Positions 17,837-26,175 are shown, numbered from the stretch's first letter. The stretch is DNA of 64,000 nucleotides from Lentibacter sp. XHP0401 (GCF_025751535.1 NZ_JAOWLC010000013.1:78047-142046), one strand, 5' to 3'. Numbers and translations are program-made. Notes: generated by a model not told the origin, from the sequence alone.

Positions 17837-18559
17837 ATGATCGAATTCCGCACTCTCGCCGATGACCATCCCGACCTCGCGCATTCTCCGATGCTTCGAG
17901 GCGCTCTCCTGACCCTGCAGTATGCGCAGAAACACGGCTCAATTGGCTTGACTAATACCAAGGCCTTCAAGCGCATCTTCGTTCATTGGGCCGTCGAGAA
18001 TTTCGACTGGCCGGGGAAAAGTGCAGAAGAGATGTTCCGCTACAACAAGGTGATCAATGAATATGATTTTCCCCCGCTCGAGGTTTTGCATTTCCTGCTG
18101 ATTTCCCTGCGTTTGGGACGTCATTTCAAGGGTGAGTTTCGGCTGACCAAGCGTGGCGCCGAGTTGACGCAAGCACCTGGCCGCTTGTTCGCCGAGTTGA
18201 TTCCGCACTTTGTGCTCTGGATCGATCACGCTTCCTATGCACGCTTTGACGGCCGCCCCTTAGGAAAATGGGACGTCTGGATGAACGTGATTAACGTAGA
18301 GGCCGATCATGGCACGACCGAGGCTGCCTTGTTCGAAACCTTCTACGGTGAGCCAAAAGATTGGCATACCGAGGGGTGGCGAGAGATGGCAGCGTTTTCA
18401 TCGTGCGTGCTGCGGCCGCTCGAATGGGCGGGATTGCTGATCGAGACTCGCGAAGACGGCGCCGGCAAGCAAGTGTCTCATGTGTTCAAGACCCCGCTCT
18501 GGCGCAGCGCGCTTAACCTTGACACAGATGACATGCTGCGTCCGATGTTCGTTCAGTGA
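17837..18559 (+). CDS. Conserved protein of unknown function, transposon cargo
   Basis: About 240 residues from ATG at 17837; in-frame starts at 17801 (ATG) and 17777 (GTG) are also possible and no clear ribosome-binding site decides. No known domain is recognised. It is soluble and mixed alpha/beta, with an N-terminal helical block FKRIFVHWAVENFDWPG, a FPPLEVLHFLLISLRLGRH segment and a winged-helix-like GEFRLTKRGAEL, which recalls a helix-turn-helix accessory domain. It follows hsdR by 108 bp on the same strand and could be the last gene of the restriction operon or independent cargo. Confidence 0.6.
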   Translation: MIEFRTLADDHPDLAHSPMLRGALLTLQYAQKHGSIGLTNTKAFKRIFVHWAVENFDWPGKSAEEMFRYNKVINEYDFPPLEVLHFLLISLRLGRHFKGEFRLTKRGAELTQAPGRLFAELIPHFVLWIDHASYARFDGRPLGKWDVWMNVINVEADHGTTEAALFETFYGEPKDWHTEGWREMAAFSSCVLRPLEWAGLLIETREDGAGKQVSHVFKTPLWRSALNLDTDDMLRPMFVQ

Positions 18560-18682
18560 GATGTTTCTACTGCTCCCCAAAACGCGACGCGGCTCGCTTA
18601 TGACGGCCCAAACCGGGCCTTTCTAATGTCTTCAATCGCTGCGGTGCATCTTCATCGGAACAGACGTTCATTGTTGGCCCAG

Positions 18683-21600
18683 TTAAAGGTCATCAATAGA
18701 AGAGAAGAGCCTCAGGGCTAGTGCCACCCTGACCTCATTGTGAACTGTATCAAGATCGGCACTAGCATCCGCAGAAAACCCATCCGCAATCGTTTTGAGG
18801 TCCTCATATGAGCCGACACGGCTAGTGCTATTCGTCTCCCGCCGGAGACAAGAATGATGCCTATTAAAATCGCCTGCTTTGACCATCTGTTGTAGCATTT
18901 CGATAACAGGGCTCGGAGAAATCCCTGTCTCAAGCTCTAATCCCTTCCCGATCTGGCTCAGTAAGCCACACACAAAAGCAATGTCAGGCAGTATTCTGAT
19001 AGAAAAACGCCGAGCGCGGTTAGCGTGTTTTTGAGCAGTTGCTTGCCGGGTTACGGGCTGCTCATGTTCGCGGATGAATGCCAGAAGCCAAGTCTCGATC
19101 TCGACAAGCGACTTACCTCCACACCACATCTCGACCAATGACTTCAAAGCACCTAATATGATTAGCGATCCAGCATCCTTGTCCACCTGATTTGAGTAAG
19201 CGCGCCCAAATACGGTTTGCAGCGATGTTTCCCGCACGAGCAGCGTTAAGTCTGCCGAAGATGTCACACACACATCTAGAAGCCAAAAAACCCAATCGCT
19301 AGTTTCAGCTTTGTCGTTTGGTGCCGAACCCATTTGGTTGACAATACGGGCGACTAGTTCAGGTGGAATACCGTTCCGAACAGCCAAGGTTTGTTGCCAA
19401 GGAAGCACAGGAGGATCCTGTAAAGTTGCTGTCGCTGCGGTGAGTGCTATTCGCCGAGACTGAAGCCATGCATCGGCAGAGGCCGTCTCTCGCGATTTTC
19501 GCACAAAATATCCGAAAGACCTTCCTGCGATGTCGTCAAAGCCCGATCGACCATCGATCGTAACCGAAGAAAGGCGTCGTATCATTGCCTGAGTTTTGGG
19601 GTCGGAACTCGCTGTTGCTTCGACAGCATCCAAGAGTAGTTCGACTGGGTCGATAATAACCTGACACGCATCTTTATCAGAAAAAACGATATCCAAAGGA
19701 TTTTGATGCAGCCCGAAAGAAAGTGTTGAAGGGTCAATTCGGATTGGATTCGCCGGAACAACAATGGCGAGTCCCGTTGCCGAATAAGCAGCGCGCCCGG
19801 CGCGACCCATGGCATTCAAAATCTCATGGGGAAGCAAATCCTTTCTTGGGTTTCCTCCTGGATCATCTTGGGCGCTTCGATCAGTTCCTGCGAGAATTAC
19901 CACGTCGCATGGCAAATTGAGACCTTGAGCGATTGTTGAAGTAGCAGCGATTACCTCCAACCCAAACTGTGCCCCCTCCGGAGGGCGGCTCCTGCGAAAG
20001 ACGGCTTCCATCAATCTTCGTTCTAAAGGTATCAAGTCACCATGATGCACGCCCGCACGTAACCCCGTCGGTTCATACGTTGCCTCTGAAGAGCCAACAT
20101 CTTTCAGTATCGATGCCCGCATTCCTTCTTGATCAGCGGTCAATGGGATGTCTGCACCATCCAATTGGTCATTAATGCCGTCGGCAATACTCCCACATGC
20201 TGTTGCGTCAGCGCAGAAAACGACCACCCGTTTGCCTTGCGCCGCATAGTCAGCGGCGACCTGTGCCGCGATGGCGTTTCTATTGGACGTGTGACGTCCA
20301 TTAGGTTTGCGTGTCAACGGCGGAGATGCTGCCGTTAGTCTACGAACCGCGAGTTTCTCTGGCCTCTCTGGATGCCAACCTGACAAAAGTGAAAACAACC
20401 CGAAGGGCTGAACGGGAATCGCATTCTGTGCTTTCTTTGTGAGTAAGTTCGCAGTTTCCGCGGCCGAACTCCTGACCTCGGCGTCATCGTATACGACACA
20501 TGAACGTAACTGACGTGTCGGCTTCCACGGGTCATTGAAGCAGTGGACTGTCTGCCCCGTGGTCGAGCGAAGCCAATTCCTAATTTCCTCTCCGTTTGCG
20601 ACCATCGCGGAAAGCAGCAGTAGGTCGGCACTCTGCCGATGGCTCATGAAACTCAACAGAGCCAACATTGCATCGATTGCACGCGAGTTGATTTTGGGTG
20701 AGATTTGTGAGTCGTCCGCACTGATCAAGTGAAACTCGTCAAAAACAAGCAAACCTACATTTTCGAAGAGCTCAGGGGCCGAACCCAGCAATGCAAGACA
20801 TCTCTCTGGGGTCATTACAGAGAGTTGGGGGAGGCGATCCCCAATCTCCTCCAGCAAAGTATCTTCAACGCTTTCTGGATTGATGTCTCCGACTTCACCC
20901 GACAAGTCGTGCTCTACCTGGTCCACAAGTGCATGGGTCGGCGCGAGATAAACAACACTTTCGTCGGCGCACAAAACAGCGGCAATTTTCAAGACCGACA
21001 ACGTGGTCTTCCCAGAACCAGTCGGTGTTGTCATCACCATTGAGGCACCACGGTCGAGGTATCCTGTCGCGACTGCGCTCAAGTGGTTGGTCCAAAGAAA
21101 TGGCCTTTTTTGCACTTGGGGAAGCAACCACCCCTTCCAAGTGGTCGGGTTAGCACCTGCAGGAGCGGGCGTGCGAATAAGCATGGCCTGCCTGACTCTG
21201 GGCAACAACCTAAGCAACAGGGTAGCCACGTGATGCGGTCCGGCATATTGCTCGTGCATCAGGCCGACGATCCCCTCTGGCAGTTCAGTGCCACCTGGCT
21301 CCGAAAGTGAAATGACTCGACCCAACCTTTGTTCTAAGTCTTCCAAGATTTCTGCCTTGCCCAGAGCTTCCACAGCAAGACCTTGAACCACTTGAGCACA
21401 TTCACGGAATAAGAGGTTAGTGGCGTGCTGCCTGCTGTCGTCCGCTGCGACCCACTCCCCCTCCAAGTTTCGTTCAGAAATCTTCGAGAGTTCACCCTTT
21501 GCGAGCTCGCGAATTGAAATTATCAACGCTCGCCGAATTGCATGATCTTCGCCTACTGCGATGAGCTTCGAAGCAGCCTCCGCAGCATCAGCCGCTCGGT

Positions 21601-21970
21601 CTGCAATCAAGAACAGCAATGTGCTTGCAATGGTGGACGACACTGCGTCGCTAGAAAGTAGCGTCGGCCCAACTGCTCGACCGTCGGTTGCACTGGTAAT
21701 TACCTGATGAGCACTCGCGGCGACAAATGCTGCCGCTTGTGTCCGTGCTGGCTGCAAGTCAAATGCAACATAGGCTTCGAACGTAGCTGCCAAACGTCGC
21801 ACTTTATCAAGAAGAATGTTCCGCCGAACTTCGTCTTCCTCTAAAATTTCGATCCGTATCGTCGCAAGCTCGATGTGGGCTTCTGTTAGCAGCTCATCCA
21901 ACATCTCGGCTTCAAGCCCTGGAAGATTTGGCGCCGTTCGAATTAAACGTAGTGAGCTTTCGTCAAACAT
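18683..21970 (-). CDS. Ski2-like SF2 helicase, HamB-like component of a nuclease-helicase defence pair
   Basis: About 1095 residues from ATG at 21970. SF2 motifs in order: TPTGSGKT at 315-322, LAPTHALVDQ near 342, DEFH at 411-414 (DExH box), LLSAM near 452, ATSTIAQGLNLP near 676-687 and NAMGRAGR at 719-726. The QGLNLP and GRAGR motifs resemble Ski2-like helicases, the group to which Hachiman HamB belongs. About 300 N-terminal helical residues precede the motor and about 350 follow it. It overlaps the upstream nuclease gene by 8 bp. A phage-sensing or DNA-unwinding role is inferred from the pair and from its place among restriction genes. Confidence 0.75.
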   Translation of the reverse strand: MFDESSLRLIRTAPNLPGLEAEMLDELLTEAHIELATIRIEILEEDEVRRNILLDKVRRLAATFEAYVAFDLQPARTQAAAFVAASAHQVITSATDGRAVGPTLLSSDAVSSTIASTLLFLIADRAADAAEAASKLIAVGEDHAIRRALIISIRELAKGELSKISERNLEGEWVAADDSRQHATNLLFRECAQVVQGLAVEALGKAEILEDLEQRLGRVISLSEPGGTELPEGIVGLMHEQYAGPHHVATLLLRLLPRVRQAMLIRTPAPAGANPTTWKGWLLPQVQKRPFLWTNHLSAVATGYLDRGASMVMTTPTGSGKTTLSVLKIAAVLCADESVVYLAPTHALVDQVEHDLSGEVGDINPESVEDTLLEEIGDRLPQLSVMTPERCLALLGSAPELFENVGLLVFDEFHLISADDSQISPKINSRAIDAMLALLSFMSHRQSADLLLLSAMVANGEEIRNWLRSTTGQTVHCFNDPWKPTRQLRSCVVYDDAEVRSSAAETANLLTKKAQNAIPVQPFGLFSLLSGWHPERPEKLAVRRLTAASPPLTRKPNGRHTSNRNAIAAQVAADYAAQGKRVVVFCADATACGSIADGINDQLDGADIPLTADQEGMRASILKDVGSSEATYEPTGLRAGVHHGDLIPLERRLMEAVFRRSRPPEGAQFGLEVIAATSTIAQGLNLPCDVVILAGTDRSAQDDPGGNPRKDLLPHEILNAMGRAGRAAYSATGLAIVVPANPIRIDPSTLSFGLHQNPLDIVFSDKDACQVIIDPVELLLDAVEATASSDPKTQAMIRRLSSVTIDGRSGFDDIAGRSFGYFVRKSRETASADAWLQSRRIALTAATATLQDPPVLPWQQTLAVRNGIPPELVARIVNQMGSAPNDKAETSDWVFWLLDVCVTSSADLTLLVRETSLQTVFGRAYSNQVDKDAGSLIILGALKSLVEMWCGGKSLVEIETWLLAFIREHEQPVTRQATAQKHANRARRFSIRILPDIAFVCGLLSQIGKGLELETGISPSPVIEMLQQMVKAGDFNRHHSCLRRETNSTSRVGSYEDLKTIADGFSADASADLDTVHNEVRVALALRLFSSIDDL

Positions 21971-22865
21971 CACCACCCTCCGTTGCCGAACCGATGCTTT
22001 GCAACTTCGCAATCACGTCTTGAGCAAGCTGGTGAAGCCCAATTCTAACATCGTCGAAAGGCAGAACCCCGCCAATCCTACTTGATAGTGCCCCCAATGC
22101 TACGTCATCAAAGCCAGCGACGAGATGGGCAAAATCAGTCGTTCCGCGCTGATCTTCACCTGTGGCTATAGACACACGGAACTGCCGAATCTTCTCCCAG
22201 AATATCGCATCAACCGCATCCTCAAGTTCTTCATCTGAAAGACCCGGGACGGCCTTTAGAAGGGTTGTAAGTGCAGACGATGCCTCATCTTCGCGTTCAC
22301 CGGCGCATATTGATGCGATTTCGTCCCAAACTCCTCCCTTCTTGGTCACCAACCTACGTGGGTCCTGCGACGCCTTATCTTCACACAGAACCACTTTCTG
22401 CACTCGTTTCTGTGCGTCATCAAATTCAATAATGAACCCATCAAAGCCTTTGTCAGCCTGCCGGACATGTGGCGGCGTAAGGATGTCGTTAGGGTTAGCT
22501 AATCGAGCAACGACCCAGGACAAGTATTGAAAGAGGTGTCCATCCCTGTGCCAAATCGACACCTTAATACGGTCAGCAGCTTTCTTTCGCTCACCCTCAT
22601 CGCCATGCTGGGACATCTCAATATCGGCAGGCTTTGGGGCGGTGAGCTTTGCAATAGCGTTCGGCAAGACCCTTTCTGTTGAAGAACGCGTCCTCGTTTC
22701 CAAAGTTTCTATAATGCGTTCGGCGTTTTGTTCTTGTCGTAGATATAGGTATGCCAAAATCGTAACGAGCTGGTCTCTTTTGGCCGGGTCGATTGACCAC
22801 TCGTTTAGGTCACACTCAGTTGAGGTGAGTTGAGATTGGGTTACTGGCAAAAAAACGCACTCCAA
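21963..22865 (-). CDS. PD-(D/E)xK-like nuclease, HamA-like partner of the helicase
   Basis: About 300 residues starting at a TTG codon at 22865; no in-frame ATG lies near the beginning, so the exact start is unsure. The segment DKGFDGFIIEFDD (D142) followed by VVLCEDKAS (E162-x-K164) fits the GxD...ExK nuclease core seen in DUF1837/HamA proteins of the Hachiman system. It precedes and overlaps an SF2 helicase gene, the HamA-HamB order. The rest of the sequence is not convincingly similar to known HamA from memory, so this could be a divergent Hachiman or a different two-gene system. Confidence 0.65.
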   Translation of the reverse strand: MECVFLPVTQSQLTSTECDLNEWSIDPAKRDQLVTILAYLYLRQEQNAERIIETLETRTRSSTERVLPNAIAKLTAPKPADIEMSQHGDEGERKKAADRIKVSIWHRDGHLFQYLSWVVARLANPNDILTPPHVRQADKGFDGFIIEFDDAQKRVQKVVLCEDKASQDPRRLVTKKGGVWDEIASICAGEREDEASSALTTLLKAVPGLSDEELEDAVDAIFWEKIRQFRVSIATGEDQRGTTDFAHLVAGFDDVALGALSSRIGGVLPFDDVRIGLHQLAQDVIAKLQSIGSATEGGDV

Positions 22866-23062
22866 AATTGGTTTTCTAACAATATATGTCTGAACACACC
22901 TATAGGGGGAAGCCTGTAATGTGCGTTCACTCAGTAATAGATGGATAAGATACGGTCGGTTTTCGTGAAATCAGACTGCGCGATGCCTAGTCGGTCTGAA
23001 TGTCTGCTAACGCGGAGCGACCCTTGCAATATTGCACCGCAGCTAATGACGGCTCTCCGCCG

Positions 23063-24595
23063 ATTCTGTGGAAAAACTAACGTTTGCGAGCGCAGAAATA
23101 GCTGTTCCAAATCCGGCGCGAGCGCCTTTTCTATCAGGCTTTGCGTATTTGCTGCGGTGCAGGAAATATCTTGGCGAGTTTGCGGAGGTTTTGGGCGGTT
23201 GCGGCGAGGAGGAATTCGTCATTTGCACCGCATGGACCACGTAATCGAAGCCGGCTCAGGCCGAGAATACGTTTGAGGTGGGCAAAGAGCATCTCAACCT
23301 TCTTCCTGAGCTTCATCGCAATCGCGTATTCATCCGTTTTGGCCAGATCCCTGGCAACTTGACGGGCATCTTCGTGTTCTTCACGCGTGATCGATCTGGC
23401 GTCGGCATTGGGGCAGCACTTCGGCTTGGATGGGCAAACCTGACAGGTCAGCTTCAGCGCACGATACTTCGCGGTGCCTTTGCCCGTCTGGCCTCGGTTC
23501 GGGTCGGAATAATTCCGGCGGAACTGCTTGAGCGCGTGCCCCTCGGGGCAGATGTATTGGTCGTTCTGCGCATCCCAGTCGAAATCTGTGCGTGTCCAGG
23601 TCCCATCGGGGCGTCCGGCCTTGTCGATCACAGGGATGTAGGGATCGATCTTGCGATCCACGAGCCAGCCGAGCATTGGGCCTGAGCCATAGGCAGTGTC
23701 GGCGATCATCCAGTCAGGAACCAGGCCAAACTTGTCTTTCACCCGCGTCAGCATGGTTTTTGTCGATCCAACCTCGGCTTGCCGGATGGAGCGGGTGGGT
23801 TCCACATCCAAGATGAAACCGTGATCCGTGTCGATGAGATAGTTGTCGGAATAGCTAAAGAAAGCAGGGCCTTTGCGGGCTGCTGTCCACTGACTGGCGG
23901 GATCAGAATGCGAGGTAAACTTGGGCTGCACCTCGCTTGCTGCGCCAAAGGCTGCCTTGTCCAGTGTGTCGAGATACTCGCGGACGGCGCGGGGCGCATC
24001 CGCCGGGTCTATGCTTGCCGCGTGCCAGTCTTCCTTCGGCGTGGAGTTCTGCTTGTTGGCATCCGCTTCAATCAGGCTGGCATCAACTGCCATGCGCTGG
24101 CCGCTGACCAGACCTTCGGCGATGCAACGCGCGACAGTCGTCTCGAACAGGTGGCGCAGAAGTTCGCTGTCGCGAAAACGCCCATGCCGGTTCTTGGAAA
24201 ACGTCGAGTGATCCGGGACACGATCGCTCAGATCGAGGCGACAAAACCAGCGATACGCGAGGTTCAGATGGACCTCTTCGCAGAGCCGCCGCTCTGAACG
24301 GATGCCGAAACAGTATCCGACCAGCAGCATCCGGATCAGCAGTTCGGGATCGACCGACGGGCGGCCCGTATGACTGTAGAACTCCGCCAGATGGGCACGG
24401 ATGCTGCTCAGGTCGACGAACCGGTCGATGGATCGCAGCAGGTGATCCGTGGGAATGTGATCCTCGAGCGAAAACTCGTAAAACAGCGCCGGTTGCGCTT
24501 CCTGCCTCGGTCCCATCATCGCCGATCCTCCCCTCAATTACAGGAATTGAATCAGTAGTTCAGCTCTCGATCAAGGAAGAGTTTTTCAACAAAAT
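23063..24595 (-). mobile_element. IS1182/IS5-like insertion sequence inside the Tn7-like element
   Basis: The transposase gene is flanked by an imperfect inverted repeat: ATTCTGTGGAAAAACT at 23063-23078 and the reverse complement of ATTTTGTTGAAAAACT at 24580-24595 (14 of 16 match). No clear target duplication was found, so the exact ends are tentative. The IS lies about 200 bp upstream of the nuclease gene and about 90 bp from the internal MYG1 repeat. Confidence 0.7.
23134..24537 (-). CDS. IS1182/IS5-type transposase
   Basis: 467 residues, full length for this transposase group. The N-terminal DUF772-like part reads TGRPSVDPELLIRMLLVGY and IRSERRLCEEVHLNLAYRWF. The DDE domain includes MAVDASLIEAD, YLIDTDHGFILDVEPT, WMIADTAYGSGPML and the C-terminal FAHLKRILGLSRLRLRG. 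A zinc-binding-like YICPEGHALK...CPSKPKCCP insertion sits between the second acid and the C-terminal helix, typical for IS1182-like proteins. No frameshift is seen, so the IS may be active. The start at ATG 24537 may be a few residues too early (ATG at 24519 is also possible). Confidence 0.88.
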   Translation of the reverse strand: MRGGSAMMGPRQEAQPALFYEFSLEDHIPTDHLLRSIDRFVDLSSIRAHLAEFYSHTGRPSVDPELLIRMLLVGYCFGIRSERRLCEEVHLNLAYRWFCRLDLSDRVPDHSTFSKNRHGRFRDSELLRHLFETTVARCIAEGLVSGQRMAVDASLIEADANKQNSTPKEDWHAASIDPADAPRAVREYLDTLDKAAFGAASEVQPKFTSHSDPASQWTAARKGPAFFSYSDNYLIDTDHGFILDVEPTRSIRQAEVGSTKTMLTRVKDKFGLVPDWMIADTAYGSGPMLGWLVDRKIDPYIPVIDKAGRPDGTWTRTDFDWDAQNDQYICPEGHALKQFRRNYSDPNRGQTGKGTAKYRALKLTCQVCPSKPKCCPNADARSITREEHEDARQVARDLAKTDEYAIAMKLRKKVEMLFAHLKRILGLSRLRLRGPCGANDEFLLAATAQNLRKLAKIFPAPQQIRKA

Positions 24596-24682
24596 ACGCC
24601 CCTTTTCCTGTTGAAGCTGGGCTTAGCGTCGAGCGAAGGGCGATCGCGCCTCATGGGTAGAAATGCTAATGCGGCTCCACCT

Positions 24683-25831
24683 CGAAACAGGAAGCAGCGC
24701 CTGCAAACACCTTGCCGCTTGCGGCAACTATTCAGCCAGGGCCTCAGCCACCGCGATATCCGCCATTTCCAAGACAGCTTCGCGGGAGGATGCCACCGCA
24801 ATGAAGCGGCCGTTGTGGCAAAACTTCGCCCCCGCAACGCCGCTCGCGGCTTCCAGCGCGTCGTCGGTTAACCCCGCCCAAGCTACAGGGAGATCAGCGC
24901 GATTGTCGAACGTGTCATCGCCCGTCCGGATTGTCGTCAGCGCCCAATCCGTGCCGCGCGGGTGGACCACAAACAGGAGATGGTCAGCACCGGCCTTCTG
25001 CACGCCTGCGCGAAACGGCATGCCCATGGGAAGCTCAAGTATCCGCTCCTCGCCGGCCGCTTCAATGGCCGCCAACACCATCGTCTCGGCGCGGTATTTC
25101 GCGGCTTTGCGCTTGACCTGTGCCTCCACAAAAGCCCGCGCTATGGGGAGGGCCGCCATGAAGGCGCGGTCATCGGCTTTGTCAGTTCGGTCATCAAACG
25201 CGGGTTTCAGGCTTTCCAGCAAAACCGGCAAGGTCAACCCGGCAAACAGCGGCCCCGCCTCGGAGGCATTGACCGCGCCATTGTCGAGTAGATCGACAGG
25301 CAGAACAAAGTCATGATCAAACGCACTATGGATCACTTCGATATCATGCGCAGGCACATCCATCGCGCGCAGGTAATCACGGCCATACTGCGACCAGACC
25401 AACCCGAAGGAACTATAAGGCAGGCCATCCTCGCGCAGCGGGTTGGGCCGTTGGTGGTGATCAAAAATCTGGGCCTCTGCATCAAACTGGCCTCCGACAT
25501 CATAAATGATGCGGTCCTGTGCAGGCGTAATCCACGCCTTATCCCGACTACGGATGAGCTCTGCCTCGGGGAACAGTCGCGTCAGGATGACCGAAGACAG
25601 AAGCTCATCGGCATGAAATCCGCCGGAATGGGTGACGAGGTGGGTGATGGACATAAAAGATAGGCTCCAGCTGGGCTTAAAACGAATTGGGCGACCAAAA
25701 AGGCCGCCCGTCGGTGAATGTGATTTCAGTTTTGCGTGAGCGTTAGAGGTGATCTAAATCTTGTGCTGCGAAGTCAGAAATCCACTGAATGTGGGAAATC
25801 GGTGAGCTTCGTGGGATCTTTACCCCGATTC
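24683..25831. repeat. Direct repeat copy 2: MYG1 gene with flanks, inside the transposon
   Basis: Colinear with 1265-2414. On the left, homology starts 42 bp downstream of the MYG1 stop codon, close to the IS. On the right it stops exactly at the inner edge of the right inverted repeat, with GGATCTTTACCCCGATTC followed at once by the repeat. The hairpin after the gene is repeated at 24712-24727. Confidence 0.9.
24728..25654 (-). CDS. MYG1/UPF0160-family predicted phosphoesterase, transposon-borne copy
   Basis: 308 residues, intact, with the same THSGGFHADE, DVGG and FDHHQRP metal-site motifs as the resident copy. It differs from that copy at 13 residues (T2S, I18L, K32E, M43T among them), twelve of which fall in the first 160 residues and one at 206; residues 207-308 are identical. 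The gene is the last cargo of the Tn7-like element, 177 bp inside its right end. No frameshift or stop is present, so it is probably expressed or recently acquired. The gradient in identity suggests recombination or conversion between the two copies at the 3' side. Confidence 0.9.
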   Translation of the reverse strand: MSITHLVTHSGGFHADELLSSVILTRLFPEAELIRSRDKAWITPAQDRIIYDVGGQFDAEAQIFDHHQRPNPLREDGLPYSSFGLVWSQYGRDYLRAMDVPAHDIEVIHSAFDHDFVLPVDLLDNGAVNASEAGPLFAGLTLPVLLESLKPAFDDRTDKADDRAFMAALPIARAFVEAQVKRKAAKYRAETMVLAAIEAAGEERILELPMGMPFRAGVQKAGADHLLFVVHPRGTDWALTTIRTGDDTFDNRADLPVAWAGLTDDALEAASGVAGAKFCHNGRFIAVASSREAVLEMADIAVAEALAE

Positions 25832-25856
25832 CGAGACAACTTAACTCCGATTTACA
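25832..25856 (-). repeat. Right terminal inverted repeat of the Tn7-like element
   Basis: Begins CGAGACAACTTAACTCCG and ends ATTTACA on the plus strand; its reverse complement matches the left end at 24 of 25 positions. Only this one transposase-binding repeat was found at the right side, directly abutting MYG1 upstream DNA. Confidence 0.93.
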
Positions 25857-25861
25857 ACAGC
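25857..25861. repeat. Target-site duplication ACAGC, right
   Basis: ACAGC directly outside the right inverted repeat, identical to 2417-2421. It ends 2 bp before the stop codon of the NDUFS4-like gene (25864-25866, minus strand). Confidence 0.92.
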
Positions 25862-25863
25862 AT

Positions 25864-26175
25864 TCAATGCGTCCATGCACCTCGGCGATTGGTTGCGAAG
25901 TTCTCGCCATACCCGCCTGCGCGAATGTTGGCTTTGCGCACCTTCGGCTCGCTCACAACGGCCTCAATCCCGTGATCCTCGGCATACTCGATCGCAGCTT
26001 CTTTACTGTCAAAACGCAAACGCACCTGAGCTTGCGTGTCCGCCGAAGATGTCCAGCCCATAAGCGGGTCAACCTCACGCCGCGAAGCAGGCGCAAAATC
26101 CAGAACCCAGCGTTTACTTTTTGCTGATCCTGATTGCATCGCGTTGCGGGCGGGTTTGTAAATGCGTGCGCGCAT
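25864..26175 (-). CDS. NDUFS4-like accessory subunit of NADH:ubiquinone oxidoreductase (ETC complex I conserved region)
   Basis: 103 residues matching the alphaproteobacterial homologue of the mitochondrial 18-kDa complex I subunit: [16 protein letters not shown] at the start, [23 protein letters not shown] and the C-terminal [14 protein letters not shown]. It stabilises the junction of the NADH-oxidising and quinone modules on the inner side of the membrane. ATG at 26175 is preferred over upstream starts because AGGAG lies 10 bases before it. Its 3' end is the landing site of the Tn7-like element, yet the coding sequence is complete. Confidence 0.9.
   Translation of the reverse strand: MRARIYKPARNAMQSGSAKSKRWVLDFAPASRREVDPLMGWTSSADTQAQVRLRFDSKEAAIEYAEDHGIEAVVSEPKVRKANIRAGGYGENFATNRRGAWTH

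Larger units (their letters stand above)
2422..25856. mobile_element. Complete 23.4-kb Tn7-like transposon with defence cargo
   Basis: The element is bounded by 25-bp inverted repeats (2422-2446 and 25832-25856) that start TGTAAA, match at 24 of 25 positions and sit between copies of ACAGC. It carries tnsA, tnsB/tniA, tnsC/tniB and tniQ as one operon near the left end, a zinc-ribbon accessory gene, a type I restriction-modification operon with a DUF262/HNH gene, a conserved unknown gene, a nuclease-helicase pair, an IS1182/IS5-like insertion and a second MYG1 gene. TnsA places it among Tn7-like elements rather than Tn5053/Tn402, which lack TnsA. The intact ends and duplication show it arrived by transposition; the tniQ stop codon suggests it may now be impaired. 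Confidence 0.93.

Noticed and set aside
22866..23062. Additional small gene upstream of the nuclease
   Set aside because: Only short frames without a start signal or recognisable sequence; more likely promoter region up to the IS end.
25655..25831. A second riboswitch in the shared MYG1 leader hairpin
   Set aside because: The GGGCG...CGCCC hairpin is kept in both copies but does not match any aptamer I can name, and conservation between two recent copies is not evidence of function.
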